From assembly GCA_001487125.1 (NCBI GenBank), contig LN913012.1:124001-188000 (forward strand): a stretch of 64,000 nucleotides of DNA, read 5' to 3'. A model generated the notes under the pieces. That model did no database searches. It was not told the DNA's origin and saw nothing but the letters and a program-made list of their open reading frames with translations. Shown one piece after another: positions 46,347 through 56,376 of this stretch. The position numbers and the translations under genes were made by a program. This DNA comes from Gabonibacter massiliensis. GTDB lineage: Bacteria; Bacteroidota; Bacteroidia; Bacteroidales; Marinifilaceae. How positions within the stretch are numbered: the first letter of the stretch is position 1; each line of letters begins with the position of its first letter.

Positions 46347-47831
46347 ATGAAACGAATAACACAATATATAACTTTGTTTATCCTCTTCTTTTCTGTTACG
46401 TCATGTAACGATTGGTTGGATGTAACGCCTGCCTCACAGGTCCCAGAAGAGGATCAGTTTAAAGATGAGCCCGGATTTCGACAAGCGTTGATCGGTTGCT
46501 ATATCGGAATGGCCAGTGAAACCTTGTACGGTAAAAACCTGAGTTGGTACGTACTGGATGTACAGGACGGAAAATATGATTTGTATCCTTCGGCTCAGGT
46601 TTATCCGATGGCTGCTTATCAATATAAACATGTGAGAGCCACTCCTATTATTGATGCGGTTTGGTTGAACGCGTATAACATCATTGCTAATGCGAATAAC
46701 GCCCTGAAATTTATTGAAAAGAGATCGAATGTTTTAGATCCGGTTTCTTATAAGGTGATAAAAGGAGAGTTATTGGCTATTCGGGCGATGTTACACTTCG
46801 ACCTGATGCGTATTTACGGTTACGGGGATTTGGCCTCCCGTACGGATAAAGAGACAAAGCTCACCATTCCTTATGTGAAAGAGTACAAGAAAGAGACAAC
46901 GGAACAATTGTCTTATAAAAAGACCATAGATTTGATCGTGGCCGATTTAAAAGAGGCTTTGGATTTGTTGGAAGAGGAAGATCCGATCACGAAAAAGCAT
47001 ACGGATGACTATTATGATAATTTGAATGACGACGGATTTTATAGTGATCGTACTTATCGTTTGAATTATTTTGCCGTAAAAGCGTTGTTAGCCAGGGTAT
47101 ACATGTGGGAAGGTAGCGATGCCTCTTTGTTGTTGGCCCGGGAGGAAGCTAAAAAGGTGATTGAAGAGGGAGAAAAGGTCAATCTTTACACGTGGGTGAC
47201 GAATGATAACATTTCCTCGAATTTGATTCTTTCTACGGAACATATCGCTTCTTTGAACGTGTTGACCCTGTCGGACAAGATTTCCGGGTATTTCAAATTG
47301 AATTTTACGGATACGGATTATGAGCAGATCAAATTGTCAGAGGAGGGAGTACAGAGTATTTTTGATGAAAGCGGAGCGGGTAGTAATGCCGATTTCCGGG
47401 GATCATCCAAAATGTTGTTCCCTGCTTCCAATGGCTATTATGTGCCTTTGAAATTAGCTCAGGACCGGGCTATCAGCGGTACCGATTGTTTGAACAGAAT
47501 CCCGCTGGTACGTATTTCGGAGATGTACCTGATCGTGGCGGAAACTTATTTGAAGGGAACGGATATTAACACAACCGAAGCGGCCAAATATTTAACGACG
47601 TTGCGTGAGAATCGTTCTAATTTCATTGATATCTCAGGTTATACCCGGGACCAGTTGTTGACTTGTTTGACGAACGAATACAGGCGTGAGTTCCTGTGTG
47701 AAGGTGTGACCTTCCTTTATTACAAGCGTATCGGAGAAGTGAATATTCCGAATTTGTCTACTCCGATGAGTGATGAGACTTATGTATGGCCCTATCCGGA
47801 GGCAGAAAGTGGAATGGGTCTTGTTCAATAA
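46347..47831 (+). CDS. SusD/RagB family outer-membrane lipoprotein
   Basis: A 494-residue lipoprotein with the lipobox cysteine in S-V-T-S-C-N-D-W-L-D-V-T-P (Cys about 20). The alpha-helical TPR-like SusD fold is visible from A-Y-N-I-I-A-N-A-N, I-K-G-E-L-L-A-I-R-A-M-L-H-F-D-L-M-R-I-Y-G and the late R-R-E-F-L-C-E-G. It forms the surface lid over the SusC barrel encoded 11 bases upstream. Confidence 0.95.
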   Translation: MKRITQYITLFILFFSVTSCNDWLDVTPASQVPEEDQFKDEPGFRQALIGCYIGMASETLYGKNLSWYVLDVQDGKYDLYPSAQVYPMAAYQYKHVRATPIIDAVWLNAYNIIANANNALKFIEKRSNVLDPVSYKVIKGELLAIRAMLHFDLMRIYGYGDLASRTDKETKLTIPYVKEYKKETTEQLSYKKTIDLIVADLKEALDLLEEEDPITKKHTDDYYDNLNDDGFYSDRTYRLNYFAVKALLARVYMWEGSDASLLLAREEAKKVIEEGEKVNLYTWVTNDNISSNLILSTEHIASLNVLTLSDKISGYFKLNFTDTDYEQIKLSEEGVQSIFDESGAGSNADFRGSSKMLFPASNGYYVPLKLAQDRAISGTDCLNRIPLVRISEMYLIVAETYLKGTDINTTEAAKYLTTLRENRSNFIDISGYTRDQLLTCLTNEYRREFLCEGVTFLYYKRIGEVNIPNLSTPMSDETYVWPYPEAESGMGLVQ

Positions 47832-47855
47832 GTTTAATAGCATAAATTCAAAGTT

Positions 47856-48698
47856 ATGAATAAATTAAGATTTATATATACGATGTGTATATTCGCTTTG
47901 GGATTGCTTGTTGCAGGATGTTCCAAAGAGGAAATACCTACTTATAACGAGGAGTTTCCTTCGGTTACTTTTCCGTGGACGGGAATAGGAATAAAAACCT
48001 ATCCGGGATATAATACTACTACAAAGAAATTTGAGAAAGTATACTCTTTCTGGTCGGACCCGAACGAGGAGAAAGTCATTGTCGATATTCCGTTGGAAGT
48101 GATAGGGGACGTACGGAGTTACGACCGGAAAGTGAATTGTACGCTTGATCTGGACAGTTGTACGTTAATAGAGGGTTCTTATAAAATTCTGGAGGCGGTG
48201 GTTCCGGCAGGAGAGGCATTCGGTAAGATCTCGATCGAGGTTACCAAATTGCCGGCTTTGGAGACGGAAACTTGTGTACTGGAACTGGTGTTGACAACTT
48301 CGGATGATTTTGCAAAAGGACCGAAAGAGTATATTCGGGCAAAGTTTATGTTTGATAACCAGTTGCCGATGCCGAGATCCGGAACATTCTATTGCCGTAC
48401 TTACAACTATTTGATTGCTGCAGGTCAGAGTATGAATTTAGCTAATTATAACTATTATAGTAAAAATGCTCATAAGGCGATATTGGAAGCTTTGGACTGG
48501 CCTTGGGAATCCGATAAATGGCCGGCGTATAATAACCGTGATCCGCTCGGACTGACCTTCTACACTACCGCTCAAACCAACGCCTATTACGATTTGCTGA
48601 ATGCTTATTTGGAGGCTTACGAGGAAGTACACGGAGAGCCTTTGTTGCATGACGGAGGATTGGCGAAAGGACAACCGGTTAAGGCAAGAAAGTTTTAA
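47856..48698 (+). CDS. DUF4843-like surface lipoprotein
   Basis: A 280-residue lipoprotein (lipobox L-L-V-A-G-C-S-K, Cys about 22) with a beta-rich body. Proteins with this layout follow SusD in many Bacteroidales loci and are called DUF4843. It is probably an accessory surface binder. It lies 24 bases after susD and 24 before a PKD-like gene, so all four genes look like one operon. No enzyme motif is seen. Confidence 0.8.
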   Translation: MNKLRFIYTMCIFALGLLVAGCSKEEIPTYNEEFPSVTFPWTGIGIKTYPGYNTTTKKFEKVYSFWSDPNEEKVIVDIPLEVIGDVRSYDRKVNCTLDLDSCTLIEGSYKILEAVVPAGEAFGKISIEVTKLPALETETCVLELVLTTSDDFAKGPKEYIRAKFMFDNQLPMPRSGTFYCRTYNYLIAAGQSMNLANYNYYSKNAHKAILEALDWPWESDKWPAYNNRDPLGLTFYTTAQTNAYYDLLNAYLEAYEEVHGEPLLHDGGLAKGQPVKARKF

Positions 48699-48722
48699 TT
48701 TAACAGATCAAAGATTATTCAT

Positions 48723-50327
48723 ATGAAAAATATATTTTATCTATTGGTACTTTTATTGAGTAGTGGCCTTTGGTCATGTTATGACGATAAAAGTACTTAC
48801 GATACAGAAAAACTTCCGGAAATAAAGATTGACTTGGAAAATATTTCCGAGGTCCAGAATGTTAATTATTTGGGGAATCTTAAATTAGATATACCCATTA
48901 CAAAAAACGGGCAGGCAAATCATCCGGATTTGGGATATTTGTGGAAGATCCAGTTAGGAACCTCCTCTTTGGATTACGTGACGGAAGAGTTGTCTCATGA
49001 AAGAATATTGGATGTTACGGCTACAATGCCGATCAATGCGGGGGGATATAAACTTTTGTTAACGGTAACGGATTCTGCAACTACTTTGCAGTATTTTGCT
49101 TCCTTTACGGTGGTGGTGACGAGTGAGTTCGGAGAAGGACTTGTGGTTGCTCACTCTCGCGACGGACAAACTTCCGATCTCTCTTTGGTGATGGACGAGA
49201 ATCTGACGAAGGATTTTACCGGAGAGAGGAAGGTGATTTCCGATATTTACGCCTCCAAAGGAGAGGTATTCCCGGATAAAATCAAAAATATGATGTATAC
49301 CGTTTCCGGATCCACCTATGGAAATTATCGGAATATTTTATGGGTAGCGGGAGAAAAAGGAGTTTACCGGATTGACGTGGAGGATTACTCCTACACGGAT
49401 ACCAAGAGTATTGTACCCATGGCGGATGCCTCTTTTGAAGCAGATGCTTTTTATCCTTCCATACAAGCTACTCTTATGGTTGCCAATCATCAAGTTTATC
49501 AACATAATCGTCAAAACGACAATATGTTCGTTAAACCGGAAAAGGTTACTAACGTATTAGGCCTTGAGTCCAATCATGTAGATAATGCGATTCTTGCGGC
49601 TGTTGCCGGAGACTTTGCCGGACATCGGGCCGGCGCCGTGTGGTATGATTCTCAAATGGGGTGTTTTGCTCGTTTTAACTCTTTGTTTGCGGCTCCGAAA
49701 TGTCAATTATTCAGTTCTTCGGAATATAACCAAACTTTCCCGTTCGATCCTTCCAATATCCGGGGTAAAGAAGCCGTAGCGGGAGGCGTGATGGAAAGAG
49801 ACGGTTTGGCTATGGTATTGCGGGATAAAACGACTCAGGAGTACGAAATATATATTTTTAAAACGCAGAATTCGAACTATGATCTGGTAGCTCCGACTCC
49901 TTACGCTCTGTATCAGGTGCCGGCCGGATTGAAAAGCATCATGGATGCGGCGGTTTCTTATACTTTCAGCTCGGTTGACCCGATTATGTACGTGGCAACG
50001 GAAACGGATGTTTATGCCGTTAGGATGTCATTGGGTTCGTTGACTTATGAATCCAAATATACGGTTGCCGACGGAGAGAAGATCACTATCGTCCAATTCT
50101 ATCAGCAAGGACGTTACACGATGAGTCCGTCTGATTTTGATGGAGATGTTTCCTCTTTGGTTCCCTTGAATGCGAAAGCCGTGTTGATCGCCACGCAAGC
50201 AGGAGAGGCCGGAAAGGTTTATTTAGTTCCGCAAAAGGATTTGGGAACGGGTAATCTGGATAAAGGAAAACAAATAGCTTATGACGGATTCGGTATAATC
50301 TCAAATATCGTTGTCCAAGGAAAATAA
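48723..50327 (+). CDS. PKD-like family surface lipoprotein
   Basis: A 534-residue lipoprotein (lipobox G-L-W-S-C-Y-D-D, Cys about 19). The first ~140 residues look like PKD/Ig-type beta sandwiches. The remainder has repeated beta-strand blocks that recall a propeller (I-L-W-V-A-G-E-K-G-V-Y-R-I ... M-Y-V-A-T-E-T-D-V-Y-A-V). The same pairing with a DUF4843-like gene is common in SusCD loci lacking glycoside hydrolases. It probably binds the ligand outside the cell. Confidence 0.8.
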   Translation: MKNIFYLLVLLLSSGLWSCYDDKSTYDTEKLPEIKIDLENISEVQNVNYLGNLKLDIPITKNGQANHPDLGYLWKIQLGTSSLDYVTEELSHERILDVTATMPINAGGYKLLLTVTDSATTLQYFASFTVVVTSEFGEGLVVAHSRDGQTSDLSLVMDENLTKDFTGERKVISDIYASKGEVFPDKIKNMMYTVSGSTYGNYRNILWVAGEKGVYRIDVEDYSYTDTKSIVPMADASFEADAFYPSIQATLMVANHQVYQHNRQNDNMFVKPEKVTNVLGLESNHVDNAILAAVAGDFAGHRAGAVWYDSQMGCFARFNSLFAAPKCQLFSSSEYNQTFPFDPSNIRGKEAVAGGVMERDGLAMVLRDKTTQEYEIYIFKTQNSNYDLVAPTPYALYQVPAGLKSIMDAAVSYTFSSVDPIMYVATETDVYAVRMSLGSLTYESKYTVADGEKITIVQFYQQGRYTMSPSDFDGDVSSLVPLNAKAVLIATQAGEAGKVYLVPQKDLGTGNLDKGKQIAYDGFGIISNIVVQGK

Positions 50328-50335
50328 TTTTTATA

Positions 50336-50364
50336 AGTAGGTAAGCAATAGCTGCTTACCTACT
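50336..50364 (+). terminator. Terminator hairpin after the SusCD operon
   Basis: A perfect 12-bp stem (50336-50347 with 50353-50364) with a 5-base loop, nine bases after the last stop codon. No U-run. Confidence 0.6.
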
Positions 50365-50616
50365 AATTCATTTCGTATATAATTGCTGTGTATTAAAGAT
50401 TTTGTTCCGTTTGGGCCTGCTTTTTCATAAAAGGCGGAAAGGGGAGGGTATAGCCTGAAATAACGGCACAATCAGGTTTGAAATATATTTTTTTCCGGTT
50501 GGCAGTAGGAGTAAAGAAGTTTACGATAATTGTCGGAAAGGTGTGTCGGGGATATGATTTGTATTGTAATCGTACATGATAGTATGATCGGGGTGTGTAT
50601 GTAATCAAAAGTATTT
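50365..50616. other. Spacer with a doubtful STN-like coding remnant
   Basis: No intact gene. The stretch 50454-50578 reads in one frame as E-I-T-A-Q-S-G-L-K-Y ... V ... F-T-I-I-V-G, which faintly follows the pattern of an STN domain. It could be the remains of a SusC-type gene or chance. Confidence 0.2.
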
Positions 50617-50746
50617 GTGGAAGAAACCATTGTAAAAGTGGAGAATCTATTCCCGTCGAAGAGTTGCGTGCCGTTCAAGGCGTGTCGGCCGTGGAAGTTA
50701 AATTGATAATTATGTGGCGGTCCCTTTTGAAGAGCTCCTCATGTAG
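50617..50746 (+). pseudogene. Relic of the ABC ATPase gene: N-terminus joined to C-terminal part
   Basis: From GTG at 50617 the residues V-E-E-T-I-V-K-V-E-N-L match the first 11 residues of the intact ATPase encoded at 50806 (M-E-E-S-V-V-R-V-E-H-L), each identical or conservative apart from the start. In another frame, from about 50650, the residues V-E-E-L-R-A-V-Q-G-V-S-A-V-E match the C-terminal I-E-M-L-R-E-I-P-G-I-D-R-V-E region. The ~230 residues between, including both Walker motifs, are missing. It is an internally deleted copy next to the intact gene. Confidence 0.65.
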
Positions 50747-50805
50747 TTGCTAATCGAAATAAAGAGAATATTCGATGTAATATATAATGTAATTCAAATA
50801 AATTT

Positions 50806-51750
50806 ATGGAAGAATCAGTAGTAAGAGTAGAGCATTTGTCTCATCGTTACAGCGTTCAATGGGCGATCCGGGACATTAATTTCGAGATATACCAGAAGGG
50901 TATTCTCGGTTTGTTAGGTTCGAACGGTGCCGGCAAGTCGACAACGATGAACATTATGTGCGGTGTTTTGAACCAGACAGAGGGTGAGGTTTACATCAAT
51001 GGAATCAATTTCCGGGATAATCCGATAGCGGCAAAGATGAACATCGGTTTTTTACCGCAGAAACCGCCATTGTATACTGATTTGACGGTTCGGGAGTACC
51101 TTGCTTATTGTGCGGAGTTACGTTCCGTTGAACCGAGAAAGATAAAAGCAGCCGTAGACACGGCTATGGCCAAATGTGGTATCACTCATTTCAATAAACG
51201 TTTGTTGAAGAACCTGTCGGGCGGTTATCAACAACGCGTAGGCATTGCTCAGGCGATCATCCACAACCCTAAATTCGTGGTTCTCGACGAACCTACCAAC
51301 GGTTTGGACCCGAATCAGATCCTCGAAATCCGAGAACTGATTAAAGAGATCGCTTACGATCGTTCGGTATTGCTGTCGACTCACATATTGTCGGAGGTAC
51401 AGGCTACCTGCGATCATATCAAGATGATAGAGAAGGGTAACCTCGTCTTTTCAGGGACGATGGAAGAGTTTAACAATTATGTTCAACCCAACACTTTCGT
51501 CGTGGTAATGAAAAACCCTCCGGCAATCGAGATGTTGCGGGAAATACCGGGAATCGATCGGGTTGAAGAAGTCAGTCAAAACAGTTACCGTATGTGGTTT
51601 ACCCGTGATAGCGACGTGACTCGCGAGGTGGTAGAGTTGAGTGTTTCCCGCGGTTGGGAGTTAAGCGAGATCACGGTAGAACGTAGCTCGTTGGATGAAG
51701 TATTCGCCCGCCTGTCCGGGAAAGTAAAGATGAATAGTCGTTTGTCATGA
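50806..51750 (+). CDS. ABC transporter ATP-binding protein (GldA-like)
   Basis: A 314-residue ATPase with Walker A G-S-N-G-A-G-K-S-T (38-46), Q-loop L-P-Q-K-P-P, signature L-S-G-G-Y-Q-Q-R (about 135), Walker B F-V-V-L-D-E-P-T-N-G-L-D and the H-loop L-S-T-H. The C-terminal ~80 residues are a DUF4162-like extension. It is close to GldA and other ABC-2 exporters. Its stop overlaps the start of the first fused permease (ATGA at 51747-51750), so the three genes form one translationally coupled unit. Confidence 0.93.
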   Translation: MEESVVRVEHLSHRYSVQWAIRDINFEIYQKGILGLLGSNGAGKSTTMNIMCGVLNQTEGEVYINGINFRDNPIAAKMNIGFLPQKPPLYTDLTVREYLAYCAELRSVEPRKIKAAVDTAMAKCGITHFNKRLLKNLSGGYQQRVGIAQAIIHNPKFVVLDEPTNGLDPNQILEIRELIKEIAYDRSVLLSTHILSEVQATCDHIKMIEKGNLVFSGTMEEFNNYVQPNTFVVVMKNPPAIEMLREIPGIDRVEEVSQNSYRMWFTRDSDVTREVVELSVSRGWELSEITVERSSLDEVFARLSGKVKMNSRLS

Positions 51751-54035
51751 GAAAGATATACAAGATAGCGATAACAGAGTTACGTACTCTGTTTTATTCC
51801 CCGGTGGCGTGGTTGATCCTGGTGATTTTCACCGTTCAGGCAGCTATGTCTTACACGGGTTTAATCGATACCATGTTGACACAACAGTTTTCCCGTCCGT
51901 TATGGTACAGTATCGTACGTGAGCTTTTTACACGAAGTTTCAGTCTTTACCCGACGATGCTTGGCAACCTTTACCTCTACATTCCTTTATTGACGATGGG
52001 GTTGATGAGTCGGGAGTACAGCAGCGGTTCCATAAAATTATTATATTCGTCACCGGTTTCGACGACTCAAATCGTTTTGGGGAAATACTTGTCGATGATG
52101 CTTTATAATTTGATTCTTGGAGGAATTTTGCTGGTATTTGTGTTCTTAACGGGTTTTAATGTTCCTAATTTTGACTACACGTTGGCTTTGAGTGGTGTTT
52201 TAGGGCTTTACCTTGTTGTTTGCGCTTACGCGGCGATCGGTCTTTTCATGTCCTGTCTCACCTCTTATCAGGTGGTGGCGGCAGTTTCAACACTTGCGGT
52301 CTTGGCTTTTTTAAATTACGTCGGCCGGTTGGGGCAGGATATCCCCCTCGTTCGGGATATCACTTACTGGTTGTCCATCCAGGGGCGTTCCTCGCAGATG
52401 ATCGAGGGGCTAATCACGAGCGAGGACGTCTTGTATTTTCTGATCGTTATCGGTTTGTTCCTTTCTTTATCCGTGATTAAGATTCTCTCGGGTAAGAAAC
52501 GTAATAAAGGTTTGATCGTGACCAGATACTTCGTTGTGACTTTTCTGGCTTTATTTTTGGGCTACCTGAGTTCCCGTCCCGTCTTCAAGTTTTATTATGA
52601 CGCCTCGGCGACCAAGTTAAACACGCTGGCCCAGGCAAGCCGGGAGGTGATGGAGAAGATGGACGGAGGTTTGACGGTCACTACTTACGTTAACCTCCTG
52701 GAGAGTCATTACCATTACGGTATCCCCTCGGGAGTGAACGGAGATAAAGATCGTTTTAAAGAGTACACTCGTTTCAAGCCCAGGATGAAGATGAAATACG
52801 TTTATTATTATAAGGACGTGAAGGACTCGAATAATTACCTGACCGAGCGTTTCTCTGGATTGACGGAGCGCCAGAAAGCGGAGAAGGTGGCGGTGGCTAA
52901 TGACTTGAATATGAAAATGTTCTTAACACCTGAAGAACTTTCGCACCAGATCGATCTATCGGGAGAGAATTATCGTTTCGTTCGCGTGATCGAGCGAGAC
53001 AACGGTCGGAAGACTTTCTTGCGTGTTTATGATGACGGTTACGTTTTTCCTAATGAGGCGGAGATTTCGACGGCAATGAAACGACTGGTGACAGATGTCC
53101 CGGTGGTGGCTTTCGTCGTGGGGCATGGCGAGCGTGATATACGCAAAGCCGGAGACCGGGATTATTATACCTTTGCGCAGAGCCCTACTTTCCGTCACTC
53201 GTTGATCAACAAGGGTTTTGATACGGAAGTGCTCGATTTATCGAAAGTCGGAGAGGTGTCGCCGGAGGTGGACGTTTTGGTTATTCCCGATCCATATACG
53301 GCTTTCTCGAGTGATGATATCGATAAATTGAACCGTTATATCGATCGCGGGGGTAATTTGGTCATAGCAGGAGAACCTGGCAAGCAGTCGATTATGAACC
53401 CGATTACGCGTATGCTGGGGGTAGAATTCATACCCGGAGAGCTTGTCCAACCGACGGGAGTTTATAATGATAATCTGCTGATTTGTCGATTCAATGAAGA
53501 GGGCGTGAACGTGATGACCTCTTATAAAAATTTGTTAAACCGTTACGGTATCGTGATGCCCGGTGCTTCAGCACTCTCTTTTGACACGACACGCGGTTTC
53601 CGGGTAGCACCTGTTTTGACGACCTCCGGGGAGGGGAGTTGGAACGAGCTCGAAGGTGGCGATAAGGCGGTCTTCAACCCCCGGGTTGGCGAGGTCCAGG
53701 GTGCTTACCCGACGATGCTTGCTTTAACGCGACAGGTCGGCGATCGAGAACAACGGATCGTGGTGTTGGGTGATGCCGATTGTATCAGTAACTCGGAGTT
53801 GTTGATGAATCGCATCGGTGTTCAGACGTCTAATTTCTCCTTGATTACGGGTATGTTCCGGTGGTTGAGTTACGGTGAGTTTCCGTTATCGATCACTCGT
53901 CCGGCGTTTAAAGACACGGTTCTGGAGTTGACACGCGAAGGAATGCCGCTGACGAGTTTATTATTGACATGGATATTCCCTGCCTTGTTCGTTTTGGGAG
54001 GAGTGGGTGTTTGGATGAAAAGAAGGTTGGGTTAA
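51747..54035 (+). CDS. GldF-GldG-type fused ABC permease, first copy
   Basis: A 762-residue protein. Residues 1-240 form a six-helix ABC-2 permease like GldF (conserved M-S-R-E-Y-S-S-G-S-I-K-L-L-Y-S-S-P-V). After a helix near 255-275 comes a large extracytoplasmic GldG-like domain (about 280-735) and a final anchor helix (about 735-757). In gliding Bacteroidota GldF and GldG are separate proteins working with GldA. Here they are fused, as in many non-gliding relatives. The substrate is unknown. Two such genes in a row suggest a heterodimeric membrane part for the single ATPase. Confidence 0.88.
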   Translation: MRKIYKIAITELRTLFYSPVAWLILVIFTVQAAMSYTGLIDTMLTQQFSRPLWYSIVRELFTRSFSLYPTMLGNLYLYIPLLTMGLMSREYSSGSIKLLYSSPVSTTQIVLGKYLSMMLYNLILGGILLVFVFLTGFNVPNFDYTLALSGVLGLYLVVCAYAAIGLFMSCLTSYQVVAAVSTLAVLAFLNYVGRLGQDIPLVRDITYWLSIQGRSSQMIEGLITSEDVLYFLIVIGLFLSLSVIKILSGKKRNKGLIVTRYFVVTFLALFLGYLSSRPVFKFYYDASATKLNTLAQASREVMEKMDGGLTVTTYVNLLESHYHYGIPSGVNGDKDRFKEYTRFKPRMKMKYVYYYKDVKDSNNYLTERFSGLTERQKAEKVAVANDLNMKMFLTPEELSHQIDLSGENYRFVRVIERDNGRKTFLRVYDDGYVFPNEAEISTAMKRLVTDVPVVAFVVGHGERDIRKAGDRDYYTFAQSPTFRHSLINKGFDTEVLDLSKVGEVSPEVDVLVIPDPYTAFSSDDIDKLNRYIDRGGNLVIAGEPGKQSIMNPITRMLGVEFIPGELVQPTGVYNDNLLICRFNEEGVNVMTSYKNLLNRYGIVMPGASALSFDTTRGFRVAPVLTTSGEGSWNELEGGDKAVFNPRVGEVQGAYPTMLALTRQVGDREQRIVVLGDADCISNSELLMNRIGVQTSNFSLITGMFRWLSYGEFPLSITRPAFKDTVLELTREGMPLTSLLLTWIFPALFVLGGVGVWMKRRLG

Positions 54036-54047
54036 ATAATATAGAAT

Positions 54048-56351
54048 ATGAGAAAAGTATTAAAAATAGCTGGAAATGAGTTAGGTGCTCTTTTTTACTC
54101 GCCTGTTGCTTGGTTTATATTGGTGATCTTCACAATCCAGACGGGTCTTACCTATATGGACCTTTTCAAATCTTGCGTGACGTCACAGTTTTTGAATGAT
54201 GCTCCCGGCGAGGGTAGTTTGACGGGTGTGATCCTGGTCTCTTTAAGCGGTCTTTTTATCGTGGTGCAACAATATTTGTACCTTTACATACCCTTGTTGA
54301 CGATGAGCCTGATGAGCCGGGAGTACAGCAGCGGTTCCATAAAATTGTTATACTCGTCACCGGTAACGGCAACCCAGATTATCACGGGTAAGTTTCTTTC
54401 GATGATGTTTTACGGTTTACTTCTGGTAGGTATTTTGTTCGTTTACATCTTGTTTTCCTGCCTGACGATTCCTCATTTCGATCTTTCGATGGCGTTTTCG
54501 GGTTTGTTGGGGTTGTATTTGTTGATCTGCGCTTACGCGGCAATCGGTCTTTATATGTCGAGTTTGACTTCTTATCAGATTGTAGCCGCAATGGGAACCT
54601 TAGCGGTACTGATCGTTTTGAATTTTATCGGTAGTGTCGGTCAGGATATCGGTTTCGTTAGAGAGATTACCTACTGGCTGTCGATTAAAGGGCGGGCTAT
54701 GGTTTTTGTTAACGGTTTGATCTGTAGTGAAGACTTGTTCTATTTTCTTTTGGTCATTCTTTTTTTCTTGGCTTTGTCCATCATGAAGGTCGAATCTCAT
54801 CGGGCCAAACGAAGTTTGGTCGTGTCTGTCGGGAGATACGTGGCGGTGGTTGCGGTGGTTGTCGGTTTGGGGTATTTGACTTCGCGCCCGACACTGCAAT
54901 TGTATAAGGACATGACGGCTTGCCAGACGGAGACGGTGACGGAATCCACCCAGAAAATTCTGGAGCAGATCGACGGCGAAATTAAAATTACGACTTATGT
55001 AAATCTCTTGGGAACAAATTACATTTACGGTTTGCCGAGAGCGGAGAAAGGAGACATGGACCGTTTTAAACCTTACGTTCGTTTCAAACCGGATATAGAG
55101 ATGTCTTATGTGCGTTACTATTTGCAGACAGCCCCCCTTCATGGTAAGCGATTCGCCGGTTTGGACGAACGCGGTGTAGCGGAGGAGTATGCGAAGATGG
55201 CGAAGGTTTCGTTAAAAGGTTTTATCTCTTCCGAAGAGATAAATAAACAGATCGATTTGCGTCCGGAGGGCTATCGTTTTGTTCGTTTGCTGGAGGCAGC
55301 AAACGGACGGAAAACGTTCCTGCGCATGTACAACGACCAGCTACAATTCCCGACGGAGACGGAGGTGGCGGCAGCGTTGAAACGTTTGGCCGTTGATGCG
55401 CCTAAAGTGGCTTGTTTGACAGGTCACGGAGAGCGTAGCACGAGCGGTTTCGGTGATCCTGATTATTACTCTTTTGCCAGTAACCTGACATTTCGTTATG
55501 CGTTAGTAAATCAGGGTTTTGACGTTTATGTTTACCAGATGAAAGAGGGTGAAGATATTCCTATCGAGTACGATATTCTTGTAATTGCCGATATGAAAAG
55601 TCCTTTTACCCCGGACGAGTTGTCCAAGGTTAGCCGTTACATCGAAAGAGGAGGTAACCTTTTGATCGCGGTAGAACCGGATCGTGTGGATTTGGCCCGT
55701 CCTTTGCTTTCGTTGTTTGGCGTAAGCTCGGTGCCCGGTGTATTGGTGCAACCGACATCAGATTTTAGTGCCGATTTGTTACAATGTCAGGTGACGGAAG
55801 AGGCAGCTCATATTTCTCGTGAATATGCCCGAATGTTAAAGAAAGGAGAACGAGTGACAATGCCTGGAGCTGTGGGGCTCGAGTATGACAATACCGCAGG
55901 TTATGCCTTTTTTCCCATCTTACGAACAATCGAAAAAGGTAGTTGGAACGAGTTGGAAACGAGTGATCTGATAAACGATCAAGTGGTGTTGAATCCTGCT
56001 GCCGGTGAGTTCGAGGGATCTCATGTCACGGCTTTGGGTTTAAGCCGGAAGACGAAAGGCAAGGAGCAACGGGTAATAATTCTCGGGGATGCGGATTGTG
56101 CCAGTAACGCGGAGTTGATGATGATGCGCAAGGGAATCAATGCCTCGAACTACTCGTTGATTACGGAGAGTTTCCGTTGGTTGACAAATGGTGAATTCCC
56201 GGTAGAGATCGTTCGTGCGGATCCGAAAGATACAACGGTCGTTTTTCCTATCACGGACATCTTTTGGGTGAAGTTCTTTCTTCTGGGGGTATTCCCGTTA
56301 TTGTTAATCGCTTGCGGGATCATTATTAATTATTTGAGAAAAAGAGGCTAA
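54048..56351 (+). CDS. GldF-GldG-type fused ABC permease, second copy
   Basis: A 767-residue paralogue of the preceding gene, with the same order: six-helix permease, helix near 262-280, large GldG-like domain and C-terminal anchor helix. A short block is nearly identical in DNA (54316-54366 versus 52010-52060), while most of the rest has diverged. The extra residues near 48-66 (L-N-D-A-P-G-E-G-S-L-T-G) are the main length difference. It starts 12 bases after the first copy and precedes a CarboxypepD_reg-like gene by 25 bases. Confidence 0.88.
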   Translation: MRKVLKIAGNELGALFYSPVAWFILVIFTIQTGLTYMDLFKSCVTSQFLNDAPGEGSLTGVILVSLSGLFIVVQQYLYLYIPLLTMSLMSREYSSGSIKLLYSSPVTATQIITGKFLSMMFYGLLLVGILFVYILFSCLTIPHFDLSMAFSGLLGLYLLICAYAAIGLYMSSLTSYQIVAAMGTLAVLIVLNFIGSVGQDIGFVREITYWLSIKGRAMVFVNGLICSEDLFYFLLVILFFLALSIMKVESHRAKRSLVVSVGRYVAVVAVVVGLGYLTSRPTLQLYKDMTACQTETVTESTQKILEQIDGEIKITTYVNLLGTNYIYGLPRAEKGDMDRFKPYVRFKPDIEMSYVRYYLQTAPLHGKRFAGLDERGVAEEYAKMAKVSLKGFISSEEINKQIDLRPEGYRFVRLLEAANGRKTFLRMYNDQLQFPTETEVAAALKRLAVDAPKVACLTGHGERSTSGFGDPDYYSFASNLTFRYALVNQGFDVYVYQMKEGEDIPIEYDILVIADMKSPFTPDELSKVSRYIERGGNLLIAVEPDRVDLARPLLSLFGVSSVPGVLVQPTSDFSADLLQCQVTEEAAHISREYARMLKKGERVTMPGAVGLEYDNTAGYAFFPILRTIEKGSWNELETSDLINDQVVLNPAAGEFEGSHVTALGLSRKTKGKEQRVIILGDADCASNAELMMMRKGINASNYSLITESFRWLTNGEFPVEIVRADPKDTTVVFPITDIFWVKFFLLGVFPLLLIACGIIINYLRKRG

Positions 56352-56376
56352 ATTGCTTAACTATAAATGAATTGTT

